Positions 44,160 through 53,977 of a stretch of DNA of 64,000 nt are shown here, piece after piece. A program made the position numbers and the translations under genes. This DNA comes from Aaosphaeria pasadenensis (taxonomy: Eukaryota; Ascomycota; Dothideomycetes; Pleosporales): positions 558,001-622,000 of the forward strand of contig JAKLMB010000020.1 of NCBI GenBank assembly GCA_022813625.1, written 5' to 3'. Below the pieces are notes generated by a model. It was given only the letters and a program-made list of their open reading frames with translations, had not been told where the DNA came from and made no database searches. Each line of letters starts with the position of its first letter. Position 1 is the first letter of the stretch.

Positions 44160-45176
44160 ATGTCTCTACCCACCGCTCCATTTGGCAAGAATGGCCCCCA
44201 AGTCCCTCGTCTAGGCCTTGGCCTCATGGGTCTCAGTACCGCCTATGGCCCAGCGAAGCCAGACGAGGAACGCCTAAAGTTCCTCGACGCTGCCTATGAA
44301 TTGGGCGAACGATTCTGGGATAGTTCGGACGTGTACGGAGACAATGAACTCCTCATAGCAAAATGGTTCAAGGCGAATCCCGAGAAGCGCGACGACATCT
44401 TCCTCGCCACCAAGTTTGCAATCAAGATGGTCGACGGCAATATCACCATCAACAACTCTCCCGAATATGTCAAAGAGGCCTGTGCATTGTCCCTCCAGAG
44501 ACTGGAACTCCCATCCGTGGATCTCTACTACTGCCATCGTCTTGACGGCAAGACTCCCATCGAGAAACTCATGGAGGCATTGGTGGAGCTCAAGAATGAG
44601 GGCAAGTTCAAGTACATCGGTCTCTCGGAAGTTAGCTCGGCATCGCTGCGACGAGCACACAAGGTCCACCCAGTCACAGCAGTACAAGTCGAGTACTCCC
44701 CCTTCGCCCTGGAAATCGAGTCCGAGCAGATCGACCTCCTGCGGACATGTCGCGAGCTCGGCGTTGCTGTCGTTGCATACTCCCCGCTTGGTCGCGGTAT
44801 GCTCACGGGTGCATATCGTTCGCCCGACGACTTTGGGGACATGGACTTCCGCAAGTATGCGCCTCGCTTCTCGAAAGAGAATTTCCCCAAGAACCTCAAG
44901 CTCGTCGATCAACTCGCAGAGATTGCCAAGGCGAAGAACGTTTCAGCAGGTCAGTTGGCGCTGAGCTGGCTTCTAGCACAGGGCGAGGATATCTTTCCCA
45001 TTCCGGGAACTACCCGTTTGGATAGGCTGAAGGAGAACATCGGTAGCTTGGATGTGAAATTGTCGAAAGAGGAGGAGCAGACGATCCGCAAGTATTGCAA
45101 TGAAGCGGAGGTTGTCGGTGAAAGGTATCCGGGTTCGTTCATGGATGCTTGCTACATGGATTCTCCTGCTTTGTAA
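44160..45176 (+). CDS. aldo-keto reductase
   Basis: Single exon, 338 residues, start preceded by CACA. The (beta/alpha)8 barrel family signature is complete: catalytic tetrad Asp54 and Tyr59 (FWDSSDVYGDNE), Lys85 (FLATKFAIK) and His126 (DLYYCHRLD). The NADPH-binding end is seen in IFPIPGTTRLDRLKENIGSLDVKLSKEE. Sequence style fits the group with YakC/AKR13 and pyridoxal reductases (LGLMGLSTAYG, VQVEYSPFALEIE, VAYSPLGRGMLTG). The substrate is not predictable. No signal peptide, so cytosolic. It is an isolated gene; nothing suggests a cluster. Confidence 0.92.
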   Translation: MSLPTAPFGKNGPQVPRLGLGLMGLSTAYGPAKPDEERLKFLDAAYELGERFWDSSDVYGDNELLIAKWFKANPEKRDDIFLATKFAIKMVDGNITINNSPEYVKEACALSLQRLELPSVDLYYCHRLDGKTPIEKLMEALVELKNEGKFKYIGLSEVSSASLRRAHKVHPVTAVQVEYSPFALEIESEQIDLLRTCRELGVAVVAYSPLGRGMLTGAYRSPDDFGDMDFRKYAPRFSKENFPKNLKLVDQLAEIAKAKNVSAGQLALSWLLAQGEDIFPIPGTTRLDRLKENIGSLDVKLSKEEEQTIRKYCNEAEVVGERYPGSFMDACYMDSPAL

Positions 45177-45269
45177 AGATAGTTTTGGGAATGACGTACC
45201 TTCCTGCTGGGGTATTTGATATTCAATAAATTGACATAATAGCACCTTCTCACTGATGTGTTCAACATA

Positions 45270-45791
45270 TCAATGTCTGTGACTCAAGTGGTTCACACGC
45301 CCCTGACTCTCGTTCTGTGAAAATCTGCTGCTGTGTTCCATGGTGTTCTGACAAGTTTTGTTGAGTACCTTATAGAACAGTTCTTTCTGCTGTTTCAAAT
45401 CCATCCCGTGGTAGAGGTTTTGATGTGCGCAAGTTTCCCGGATGCTAGTCACATCCAAGGGTCCGTGATTATTGAGTAACTTTTCTGGCACGACCACGGA
45501 GTCACAGCTACTGAATCGGCCATGCATGTGATGGCGATTCCCAACAATAACTGGCCCCCTATCAGGTATAAAACGATCAGTGTCCGCCAGCTCTGCACTC
45601 CTCACTGATGTCACTGGGGTGCAACCGCCCCCTTGAGAACACTGTAGAAGAGAAATCCTATACTTGTTCTGAAGTATCGCATGCTGTGTGATAAGTGATA
45701 AGTGACATGAGACCATGAACGAAAAAAAGAAAACCACTGGCCAGAACCAGTACGGCAGCGGCCACTGCTTGCCCGTCATACTTCCAGCCAC
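45270..45791 (-). CDS. doubtful hypothetical protein, one membrane segment
   Basis: Open frame of 173 residues. The N-terminus has a hydrophobic aromatic stretch (about 13-35, YWFWPVVFFFSFMVSCHLSLI), like a signal anchor. Six cysteines are spread through the rest. Composition is protein-like, but a frame of this size can occur by chance and no homologue is recognised. It could be a lineage-specific secreted or membrane protein. Confidence 0.3.
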   Translation of the reverse strand: MAGSMTGKQWPLPYWFWPVVFFFSFMVSCHLSLITQHAILQNKYRISLLQCSQGGGCTPVTSVRSAELADTDRFIPDRGPVIVGNRHHMHGRFSSCDSVVVPEKLLNNHGPLDVTSIRETCAHQNLYHGMDLKQQKELFYKVLNKTCQNTMEHSSRFSQNESQGRVNHLSHRH

Positions 45792-46020
45792 CTAGGGACA
45801 CTGCCGGACCGGACTTCATTAGCACCTTCTCCCAAGATGTTCTTGCCTCAACGAGGCCGGATCAATTGTACAGAAAGAGATAGTAATGGACCTTCCTAGG
45901 GGCAAGGAATTGTTGGGCATTCGACCTTGTTGCTCCAGGCTATTACTTGCACAAATGACTGGCCCGAACCTACCTCATTGGACGCATTGTATCGATTCTA
46001 CCAGACGGAAGTCGTTGATG

Positions 46021-46104
46021 GATTTTTTAAGGCAGAACTGCTTCTACCGATTTTTTCAGACGAAACTCCTTCCATCGGTTGTTTCAGACGAAACTCCTAC
46101 CTTC
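46021..46104 (+). repeat. 28 bp tandem repeat, three copies
   Basis: Copies at 46021-46048, 46049-46076 and 46077-46104. The second and third share TTTCAGACGAAACTCCT; the first is more diverged. A weaker fourth copy may precede at about 45993-46020. Confidence 0.7.
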
Positions 46105-46896
46105 TCGGTATCTCAACACTTATGAGGGAATTTTACAGCCAAAAGCGGTTCAGGAGAGAACAGGCCATCTACACTTCAACTCGATCTCAATGAAATGGTC
46201 CTCAATCTCACACTGGTGTGGAGAGCAGTATGATGTCTGATTTCAACTTCATGAACCCCGAAGGGTTCACCAAATATCGTTGACTCAGGGGTCAGGTTTG
46301 ATACTACATCATCTGTTCCAGCCTGTATTGCCTCCAATGTATTTAATTCGCGCAACAGATATTGTATGATCTGTCCTGAAGATGGATATGGACTCCCAAC
46401 AGTTCGTTCTTTCGCAACGTTGAGGCCCGTATCACGAAGAGAACCGCCGTATCGTCATTGTCCACTGTATGAGGAGCCGTTTCCTTCTCCAAATCGGTTC
46501 GGGGTTGGGTGTTTCCATGACTTTTGAACCATGGTGGCTTCTCAATTCATTCACGTCCTCCCATAGCGACTTACAGGTTTCGATACAATGTACCCCTCGC
46601 GGTATCCCAACACTCCCCAACAGGAAGTCTTCGAGCACCTTCAATATCTATCCCCCATCGTTCTTTTGAAGCTATTGAGTCTCAAGTTTTCAACAGCTTT
46701 CAGAAAAGATGTATTTATGGCAGCTTTTCGCTCCCCCTTCCCTCCATCTCTTACATCTCACTCCACTCTTATTTACATCGAATTGCTATACCAAGCAGCT
46801 CACATTTTTATCAACACACATTTATCTTTTACCAACATTCTTCTTTCTCTTTCTTCCCACCTTCTCATCGTTGCATCCTTCCATATTGCAACAGCC

Positions 46897-47625
46897 ATGG
46901 AGTGGCGGAAAGACGCAAAGCCGCTGGCAACCCCGGCAATCAGTTTCCGCTCGAAAATATCATCCTCTCCCACCTGGAGGCGTCGTGGATCAGATGAATT
47001 CACACTCTCATCTTCCTCTCTCTCTTCAAACTTCTCATCGCTCTCTCTTTCTTCTCGCTCCTCAAACTCCTCCCTCTCTTCTTACTCTTCCTCTCCTCCT
47101 TCCTCTCCTTCTTCCTCGCCATGGGATCACATTGGCAACATTCGTCACGGGGTGGTAGCGCCGAAAGCACCACGCCCAACAAACCCAAAGTTCGAGGACA
47201 TCAAAGTCGGCAAGGTGTACTACATGTCCAAGAATGTGCCGAAAACCAGCAGGCTCTACAAGTCGCTGGCGGCAGGCAACCAAGGAGCGGGAAACTTGGG
47301 CGCCCTTGGCCACATGGTGGTTGTTACCGCCAAATGGGCCGTTTACGACGAGGAGTTTGTGAGGTTTAGGATTTGCACCTCCAAAGACAAGTCCCTCTCG
47401 AGGGACCACGACCTGATCTACCCCAGAGAGGAGATCAGCCACGATGAGTCCTTGCTCCATGCAGCAAAGGACTCCAGGGATTTCGGCAAGAAGACATGGT
47501 TGCAAAAGACTGCTTACGTCTGCAACCCAGGAGATCTTGACTTCGCCAACTGGGAGATTCAACTGGCAGCAAGCTGCCACAAAACTCTAATTTCGGGCCA
47601 GCAACCGGCAAGCAACAAGCATTAG
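46897..47625 (+). CDS. fungal hypothetical protein with PemK-like strand pattern
   Basis: Single exon, 242 residues from MEWRKDAKP. The frame is open 309 bp further upstream, but that part is low-complexity and leader-like. Residues 25-75 are almost pure Ser/Pro. The folded core is FEDIKVGKVYYMSKNVPKTSRLYKSLAAGNQG, then LGALGHMVVVTAKW, then FVRFRICTSKDKSL. The order of strands (GKVYYM, GHMVVV, VRFRICTS) parallels the protein at 14343-15328. No known name and no catalytic assignment. The end (CHKTLISGQQPASNKH) is variable. Confidence 0.7.
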   Translation: MEWRKDAKPLATPAISFRSKISSSPTWRRRGSDEFTLSSSSLSSNFSSLSLSSRSSNSSLSSYSSSPPSSPSSSPWDHIGNIRHGVVAPKAPRPTNPKFEDIKVGKVYYMSKNVPKTSRLYKSLAAGNQGAGNLGALGHMVVVTAKWAVYDEEFVRFRICTSKDKSLSRDHDLIYPREEISHDESLLHAAKDSRDFGKKTWLQKTAYVCNPGDLDFANWEIQLAASCHKTLISGQQPASNKH

Positions 47626-48035
47626 GATAGTGGTTTCCGACCAACCCTTCCAGTCAATATCCACCAGCTTCGCCGAAAGAGCAAACCCCACCATCAGATG
47701 GACCCTACTTAGGCCTTGCCAAAATCCCTTCGAGTCAACAAATCGGAAATCCAGCCGCTGACCTTTGGTCTGAATGGATCCGAGCTCCAAATAAACACCC
47801 TGCAACACTCCTCTCGTGGTCGACATCGGAATCCAGCCGCTGACCTTTTGGTCTGAATGGGTTCGAGCACCAAATGAATAACCTACAAACAATCCTCTTG
47901 TGGTTAACATATTTCATGTCTTCCAGGATCACCGCATCCAATTATGGTCAAAGGGGCACTGCTTTCTCCCGCTGCCGGCAGACAACTACCTGACCACGTC
48001 CGAATTCGACCATCACATTTCGACAAAACCTCACA
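47626..48035. other. intergenic region with an 83 bp tandem repeat
   Basis: 410 bp with the tandem duplication at 47744-47910; otherwise nothing recognised. Confidence 0.6.
47744..47910 (+). repeat. tandem duplication of about 83 bp
   Basis: Copy 1 is 47744-47826, copy 2 is 47827-47910. Both contain ATCCAGCCGCTGACCTTT, GGTCTGAATGG and end in CATAT/CATCGG-flanked GGT(C/T)(G/A)ACAT. A fragment resembling the unit end precedes copy 1. Confidence 0.85.
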
Positions 48036-48890
48036 ATGTTTAATATCGGCGACCTTCCAGGAAACCTCAAAGCGGGTTCCGACAAACACCCAACTATTTC
48101 ATCGAATCATCTGTGGGGCAGACTCGTCTTAAGAATCTGCACATTATGTCGAAAGCTGGGATACACCTTTACCAGTCATGCGCGATTCTACTGCGATCAA
48201 CGTCCGGCTCCTACCTGGCACTACCTCTGCTTAGCCCTCAGCTTCCATAAAATCGAAAAATCGAATCTTCAATCACTGCTACCTACAAATGACAAGCTAC
48301 CGCGAGCGAGATATCTAGTCAGCCAAATTTGGGCAATCTCTGCTCATGCTACCGCCCTTGGAATCAATCCATTCTTAGGACCCACAAGATCTACCGTTCA
48401 TTCCACAGAGAAGCTTTGCGCTCTTACCAAGTCATCTCCTAATGCAACTTCGCCTGCTATGGGAGCTACTGAGAATCCCAGAAACCTTGAGGTTCCAACC
48501 CGTACTGAAGTCGGCACTCTCCTTAAACGCAACCATTTGCTTACCGGGGGAAGATCTAGGCGGACCCTTAATGAGGTTGGAGGGTTGCGCTCCGGGAGTG
48601 AAATGGGAGAAAACAGCATTCATCGCGGACTCGAAATTTCTGCGCAACCGATGGAACTCATCCGAGAGTACGGGATAGCTGCCGGAACGGGGCTTGTTCG
48701 GGTCCCGTCCAATAGTGAAAGCTTCCAGGACATGAGCTCCGGAGTTGCGACAGAACGACAGTCGTTGAAACTGCGGCGAAGCTTCCGGTTCTCCACAAAG
48801 AGAGCGGACTCTATTCAGCATGTCTTCTTGGACTTAAAGAGTTTCCACGCCCAGGACGACAGTCTGCAGCACCCATCTGGGCGAGCTTAG
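48036..48890 (+). CDS. doubtful hypothetical protein, 284 aa
   Basis: Open frame of 284 residues, long enough to be unlikely by chance at this base composition, but without recognised domains. The first part is Cys/His/Trp-containing (ICTLCRKLGYTFTSHARFYCDQRPAPTWHYLC). The second part is Ser/Arg/Gly-rich. Other frames are also open over 48432-48821 (minus) and 48442-48678 (plus), so the true coding frame is uncertain and it may be a degraded gene. It lies just before a 17 bp repeat array. Confidence 0.3.
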   Translation: MFNIGDLPGNLKAGSDKHPTISSNHLWGRLVLRICTLCRKLGYTFTSHARFYCDQRPAPTWHYLCLALSFHKIEKSNLQSLLPTNDKLPRARYLVSQIWAISAHATALGINPFLGPTRSTVHSTEKLCALTKSSPNATSPAMGATENPRNLEVPTRTEVGTLLKRNHLLTGGRSRRTLNEVGGLRSGSEMGENSIHRGLEISAQPMELIREYGIAAGTGLVRVPSNSESFQDMSSGVATERQSLKLRRSFRFSTKRADSIQHVFLDLKSFHAQDDSLQHPSGRA

Positions 48891-48933
48891 AGATACTGAA
48901 ATATTATCAACTGGCTCTATACCGTTACTTTAT

Positions 48934-48995
48934 GGAAACAAATCGTCCTTGGAAACAAATCTTTCTTGGAATCAAACCATTCTTATAATCAAAGG
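48934..48995 (+). repeat. 17 bp tandem repeat, array 1
   Basis: Units at 48934-48950 (GGAAACAAATCGTCCTT), 48951-48967 and 48968-48984, then a partial unit, ending next to the start codon of the following gene. Confidence 0.85.
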
Positions 48996-48997
48996 TC

Positions 48998-49708
48998 ATG
49001 GCAACTAGGTACACTCTCGAAGATGCCAAAGATGGCCGCAATCTGACCAGCTATGCAATGGACGCTGTCCGGTCAGCTACCGCGACGGGCATGACAGTAC
49101 ACAATGGCATCATCTTTGCTTTCGAAGGTATAGACGCGCTCTTGAGACAGGCGCAGATTCCTGGGCCGACGAGAACTACCGCCGAATACGAAAGGGATAC
49201 CGACCAGCTCAGCCTTTGGCTTGATAGCGAACCTCGGCGAAAGGAGGCAATTCAGCTTTTCCTTTCGTCTATTAAACCACACCGCCTTCCCTTTACGCCA
49301 ACTGAGCCCGGCTTTCAGCTTCCCGAGCCCCAGTCAAGTTTGAGTGAACAGTTGTTGGAACCTTTGCCTAACGTCGCTCCCTTGCCCGACGGGATTCGAG
49401 GTCATCCGAGTTTGAACGAACAGTTATTGGAAGCCGCGAAATCGTCCTTGGAAACAAATCATTATTGGAATCAAACCATTCTTGGAAACAAATTAAGCCT
49501 TATTCATCAAAAATCTAGAACCTTCTCAACCAAAAAAACCCTCTACCAACAAAATACCAAAGACCCCTCAAGGCAGCGAACAGATCAGCTTGGGATTTTT
49601 ACGAACCACAACACTCAAATGGTGGAAAATAAAATTTTAAGGAAGTTGGACGGGCCATGCGAAGTTGAAGATGCTGCTCTGATTCACTCTCTCGGTCGAA
49701 GATGTTAG
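48998..49708 (+). CDS. orphan hypothetical protein, 236 aa, with a repeat inside
   Basis: Open frame of 236 residues, start MATRYTLEDAKDGRNLTSYAMDAVRSATATG. The first 150 residues look like a real helical protein (GIIFAFEGIDALLRQAQIPGPT, EYERDTDQLSLWLDSEPRRKEAIQLFLSSI). An internal duplication gives SLSEQLLEPLPNV and SLNEQLLEAAKSS. The following 30 residues are encoded by array 2 of a 17 bp repeat. The last 60 residues are Lys/Gln/Asn-rich and may be a recent extension. No known family, signal peptide or membrane helix. Confidence 0.45.
   Translation: MATRYTLEDAKDGRNLTSYAMDAVRSATATGMTVHNGIIFAFEGIDALLRQAQIPGPTRTTAEYERDTDQLSLWLDSEPRRKEAIQLFLSSIKPHRLPFTPTEPGFQLPEPQSSLSEQLLEPLPNVAPLPDGIRGHPSLNEQLLEAAKSSLETNHYWNQTILGNKLSLIHQKSRTFSTKKTLYQQNTKDPSRQRTDQLGIFTNHNTQMVENKILRKLDGPCEVEDAALIHSLGRRC
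49436..49500 (+). repeat. 17 bp tandem repeat, array 2, inside the orphan gene
   Basis: Same unit as array 1: full units at 49450-49466 and 49467-49483, with partial units on both sides (TCGTCCTT before, GGAAACAAAT after). Confidence 0.85.
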
Positions 49709-50307
49709 GAAGATGGCAATGTGGTATGCATCTCCAAATAGGACTTCGTCGCATTTTGCTGAAGAATAAATATTAATGTCTTTTCATTTGCTCACTCAGG
49801 CCTTCATTATATGGTGATCTTGTGCTTCTGAAATCGTTGCCTATACGTTGTACCATGGTCGCGGTTCTAAGATGACTTTTAAGTCGCAGTAAACGTCTCG
49901 TTTCCAAGGGAAAGGAACAACGACACGTCACTAAGTAATCGTCTTTAAATATACTTGCTGTTCCTATCACCCATCCATCTATGTGTAAAATAAAGCAGAA
50001 AATGAATACCAATCATAAAATAGTTTGAATGCGCGTATGTTAACATGGTGCGGTTACGCGACTACAGGTACCCGCACACATCTCTTATCGCTCACTTCAC
50101 TTCAAATCGGCAGAGAAGGCAGAGCGAAGGCTTGCATCCAGATTCACTTCATCACTAAAAGTAAATTAAGCTTTTTGGATCCGCCTAGGCGGAAACAAAA
50201 AAGCTAACTTTGCGGTGAATCATACCGCGTGTTACTGTTGGATCAACACAGCACACTGTTTACAAGACAATAGAACATCTAACACGCGCACGCGACTGTA
50301 GCCTACC
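49709..50307. other. intergenic region
   Basis: 0.6 kb, AT-rich; nothing recognised. Confidence 0.6.
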
Positions 50308-51942
50308 ATGGACGCGCTCAGGACATGTAAGTACTGCAAGGTAAATTAAAGTTCTTTGATGCTGAGGTCGGCATCTTAAGGCCTCATACCAAACATCAAC
50401 CTCGTTTTACAACTTTTCGAATTTCTACCTTGGTCATCGAAACTATACTAACATCAACCAGCACCCTCTTGGCCAGATACATCCCGCCTCTTGGATCCCT
50501 CGCGAGCTATAGAGTTAGAGTACTCTTGGTATAGTGCGAGTATAATGGCGAACGGACTGATCCGGTTCAAAGTATACTATCTCCCTCGAGGGAAGCACAT
50601 ATCTGAGTCATCGGTTGCTCACAACCAAAAACTTCAGGAAGGATTTTTCCAACACCCGGTGCTTGTCACTGAAGTTGACCAGTACTTTGTTCACTTCTAC
50701 GCTCTGACTCGCAATCCACCAATAGCCATCCGGGACCTGAAGATGTGTCTGCAGATTGGAGATACTACGGAAGATGAAGGGCCTATGATTCTGCGGCTCG
50801 GGGAAGGTTCTGATAGTATGAGGTTCTTGACCTGGGTAAACCTCGAGCAGCGATTCTTTATCGAACACAACGAGCTGCAATCATGGAACGCGGACGTCTT
50901 CATTCCGACCGACCAGGAGCGCAAGCTGTACGGCCGGATCGAAGAGCTCGAGATGCTACAGAACCGCTTCATCTACAAGCCACTGATTCGCGACATGAAC
51001 TTCGTCCGACCCGGAACCGTTGTGATGCGACCAAACAACGACCACCCATCCACGACATTCGGCTCTCCTATCGTTGTCGTGGATCTGAAGCAGAATGCCA
51101 CAGGCACACTTGTGAGGTACTTCCGGATCAAGGAGATCAAATCGGGCAGAGGCAGCAGTCCACTCCATATCCCGATCGCTAGACATCCAAATGAACCTGC
51201 CACGCATCACGGTCGGCCAGTCATGTTTCTCGAACCTGGCAGCCCGACCACACGGACGCCGTCGTTCGTCGACCTCCTCAAGTCTCCCCAGTGGATGGGC
51301 CTGCAAATCTGTCAAACCTGGTGCTATCCCCCAATCCAGATCACACAGCAGTCGATGGTCCACATGTTCCAAGTATACGTGAGGTCGTGGCCACGGGACG
51401 TCAATCGTAACCCGTCTCTACTGCCGCGTTGGTGGCAGCACGCTTCGTATTCACCTCAGTATATCTGGCCTCCGATGTATCTTTCTCCAGCATCATTATT
51501 TCCACATCCTCAGGCCGGTATGCTGCAGAGGTGGATCGACGGATCTTATACTGGTCGCATGACCGGATATACAGCGGGATTGTCGACGAGCAGTGGATCC
51601 TACAACCAACCGACCAACAACGCTGCCTTTACATCATCAGTCTTTGCAAGTAACCGCGCCCATTACGATAGCCAGTCTAGCAACAGACAATCTTCTGCGC
51701 TTAGTCGAGAGTACCTGATTGAAGGCTCAAACGGGGACAATAGCTCTCCACACAGCAGTGTCCACGGATTCATCATCGGTGATGTGCCTGAGGATGGACC
51801 TGCATCAGTGCCAGACAGTGAGCGCTCGGTACAGCGTGAGTAACCGCTCCTGCAATCCCGGATCTTCCAGAGAACAAATGCTAACAGAACATCAGCTGAT
51901 TCTAGTCCAACGGATTTCCAAATGGCGTTGTGGAGGTTCTGA
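50308..51942 (+). CDS. fungal hypothetical protein, 479 aa, with PemK-like strand pattern
   Basis: Three exons: 50308-50326 (six codons plus one base), 50462-51835 and 51896-51942; introns are 135 nt (GTAAGT...CTAAC...CCAG) and 60 nt (GTGAGT...GCTAAC...CATCAG). Start MDALRTSPSWPDTSRLLDPSRAIELEYSWYS. Without the last splice the frame stops right after the donor; with it the end is VQPDSSPTDFQMALWRF. The N-terminal 180 residues appear well structured (GFFQHPVLVTEVDQYFVHFYALT, MRFLTWVNLEQRFFIEHNELQSWNADVFIP, GRIEELEMLQNRFIYKPL). Then FVRPGTVVMRP, FGSPIVVVDLK and VRYFRIKEI repeat the strand order of two other proteins in this window. The C-terminal third is Ser/Asn-rich and disordered. Function unknown. 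Confidence 0.72.
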
Positions 51943-53240
51943 TTCGGGAGTGAATTCAAGGGTTCTGTTTGGCACGAAGGGAAGGCATTTTCGTCGGACT
52001 GTTTGCATCTTTTTCATTCATACGATACACATACAGACTTCACTTTAGAGACTCTTTATGCGTTGAGGAGATGTATTGTCGTAGATTTGGAAGCTAGTGG
52101 GGGATTTTCAACGTGTTGAGTCAACACTAAGCATCGATATGTTGTATGGCGTCAAAGCTGCTCATTTCGCCACATTTCGAACTTCACTTCAGGCATATGG
52201 AAGGCATTTGGAAGCTAGTATCATAGGTAAAATTGAATAGTCTCTGGCTTTACTACAGTTCCTATGCGCTTCAGCGTTGCTTTGTGACATAATGAATGAC
52301 CCCGACATCCCGATATGTGATAATATGCCAAATAGCAATCACAGCGGCAACCAGTACGAAACCTGCTGTCCTCGCCCAATAAATTCCACCGTATCGAACG
52401 TAGAATGAAACACAAACTATTCATAGTCCTCCCTTTCTCAATACAGAAAGCGCAGCTGTCTTCTCTGCTTACCAAACATCCCAAAACACCTTCTCACCTC
52501 TCACGTTCCCCCCAACGCCAAGTCTTACACGGACATTGAAAAAGGCTATCTATAGTCAGCAGCCTTGACGTTCTCTCTCTGCCTCGTGGCCAGTCGGGCG
52601 TAATCCTGCCCGGCATCACCACAGCGAAAAAAGAGACGTTCGGCGAGGATTACGAGAGATTTTGGCTGACGGTACTGGGGTGCAAGACCACGCGAGACGA
52701 CGCAGCGGTTGCCTGGGTGGGAATGTGTTAATTGCAATTTCAGATATCGAAGGGGAAGTGAGCATTTTTTTTGACAGATGCCTAGATTCAGATAATTATG
52801 TGAAGCGGAATTTTGATGATAATGATGATGCTCGGTTATTACTGCTTTTGGTTTTGAGAGATAAATCCGTCTTATTCAGACTGGAAAGACAATCATACCA
52901 ATAGTTCCCGATTGTTCATGGTTGATAAGGCTGCCTGGACTGAAGTTAGACATGAGCATTGTAATTAGGGAGTTCTTCTTCTTCGATGGTATATTATTTT
53001 GTGTTGATTTTCCCGTCAGGTACTGAAAACGTATACTTACGTATAGCCATTGAAGAAATGAGACCGTTCTGAAATCAATGTAATGATACCGTACCCTAAT
53101 TCATACAGCAACAGCTAGATCAAATTGTGATCTCATCGATATATTGAGATCCACTGCGACTAACACTTGAAAGTTCACAAGTATGTTCTCGACTTGCCAC
53201 ACTGACAAACCTTTGAGCCCAATTCGCGTCAACCCTGATA
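51943..53240. other. gene-free stretch
   Basis: 1.3 kb, AT-rich, with short frames only; no domain or splice structure seen. Confidence 0.5.
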
Positions 53241-53977
53241 ATGCATGAGGCCAGGACAGATTCCGGCACTGACAAAGGTAATTCCAGTAAAGCTCCATCA
53301 CCAACCCTTGAACATGGATGCCCAAGCATCATCAGATCCTCAACTGCCCTCCACTACCGTTTCGACGAAACGAGGATCAAACGGCCGCCCATCCCCCAGA
53401 CCCATGCTCCTCCCTCACCGGCATCGCCGCCTCACCACCATCGCGAATCTTCTTACTCAGGCTTTCCCTGCCCAACTCTGACTGCTCCCACCTCACCGGC
53501 AGTTCCAACCACCACCTTCCCCATATGGTCCCGGATCCTCGTTCTCAAGACGTGCAATGCCCCATACATTCCCAGTGCAATGGTAGCGACTCGAAAGGAT
53601 GACCCGTATTACGGCGGTAACGTCGGCGGAGCGTGCGTGCGTGCGTGCATTGGCGAGGGCAATCGTACAACCAGTTTGTCCAGATCCAATCCGAACGGGG
53701 TCCTCACGGTACTTGTTTTGGTCGAGGCGGTCAGGTCGGCTTTATTTCTCGCCCATGGCAGTTGGCTTCCGCGACTCTCCATAAACAGTGTTTCTGCCGG
53801 CACATCTACTCTGTCCCCTTCCGCGAGAACTGACTGGCTGGGGAACTCGCGGATGGAAAGTCGATCATCGAGGCTGTGAACGTTGCGATGGTCGAACAGC
53901 ATCAAAGCTCCGACGACGGCGCCGATTCGGCCAATTATCTGAGACATTTTTTTCTGGACCACACGCACATTAGACAT
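53241..53977. other. region with two opposing doubtful reading frames
   Basis: Plus frame 53241-53879 (212 residues; Pro/Ser-rich first half) and minus frame 53977-53609 (122 residues, SQIIGRIGAVVGALMLFDHRN and a later VLAEGDRVDVPAETLF) overlap. The minus frame has the more protein-like composition. Neither is recognised. Confidence 0.3.

Larger units (their letters stand above)
45177..46896. other. intergenic region with one doubtful gene and a tandem repeat
   Basis: 1.7 kb. Holds the doubtful frame at 45270-45791, a 28 bp tandem repeat at 46021-46104, and a pyrimidine-rich leader (46730-46890) before the next gene. Confidence 0.5.
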
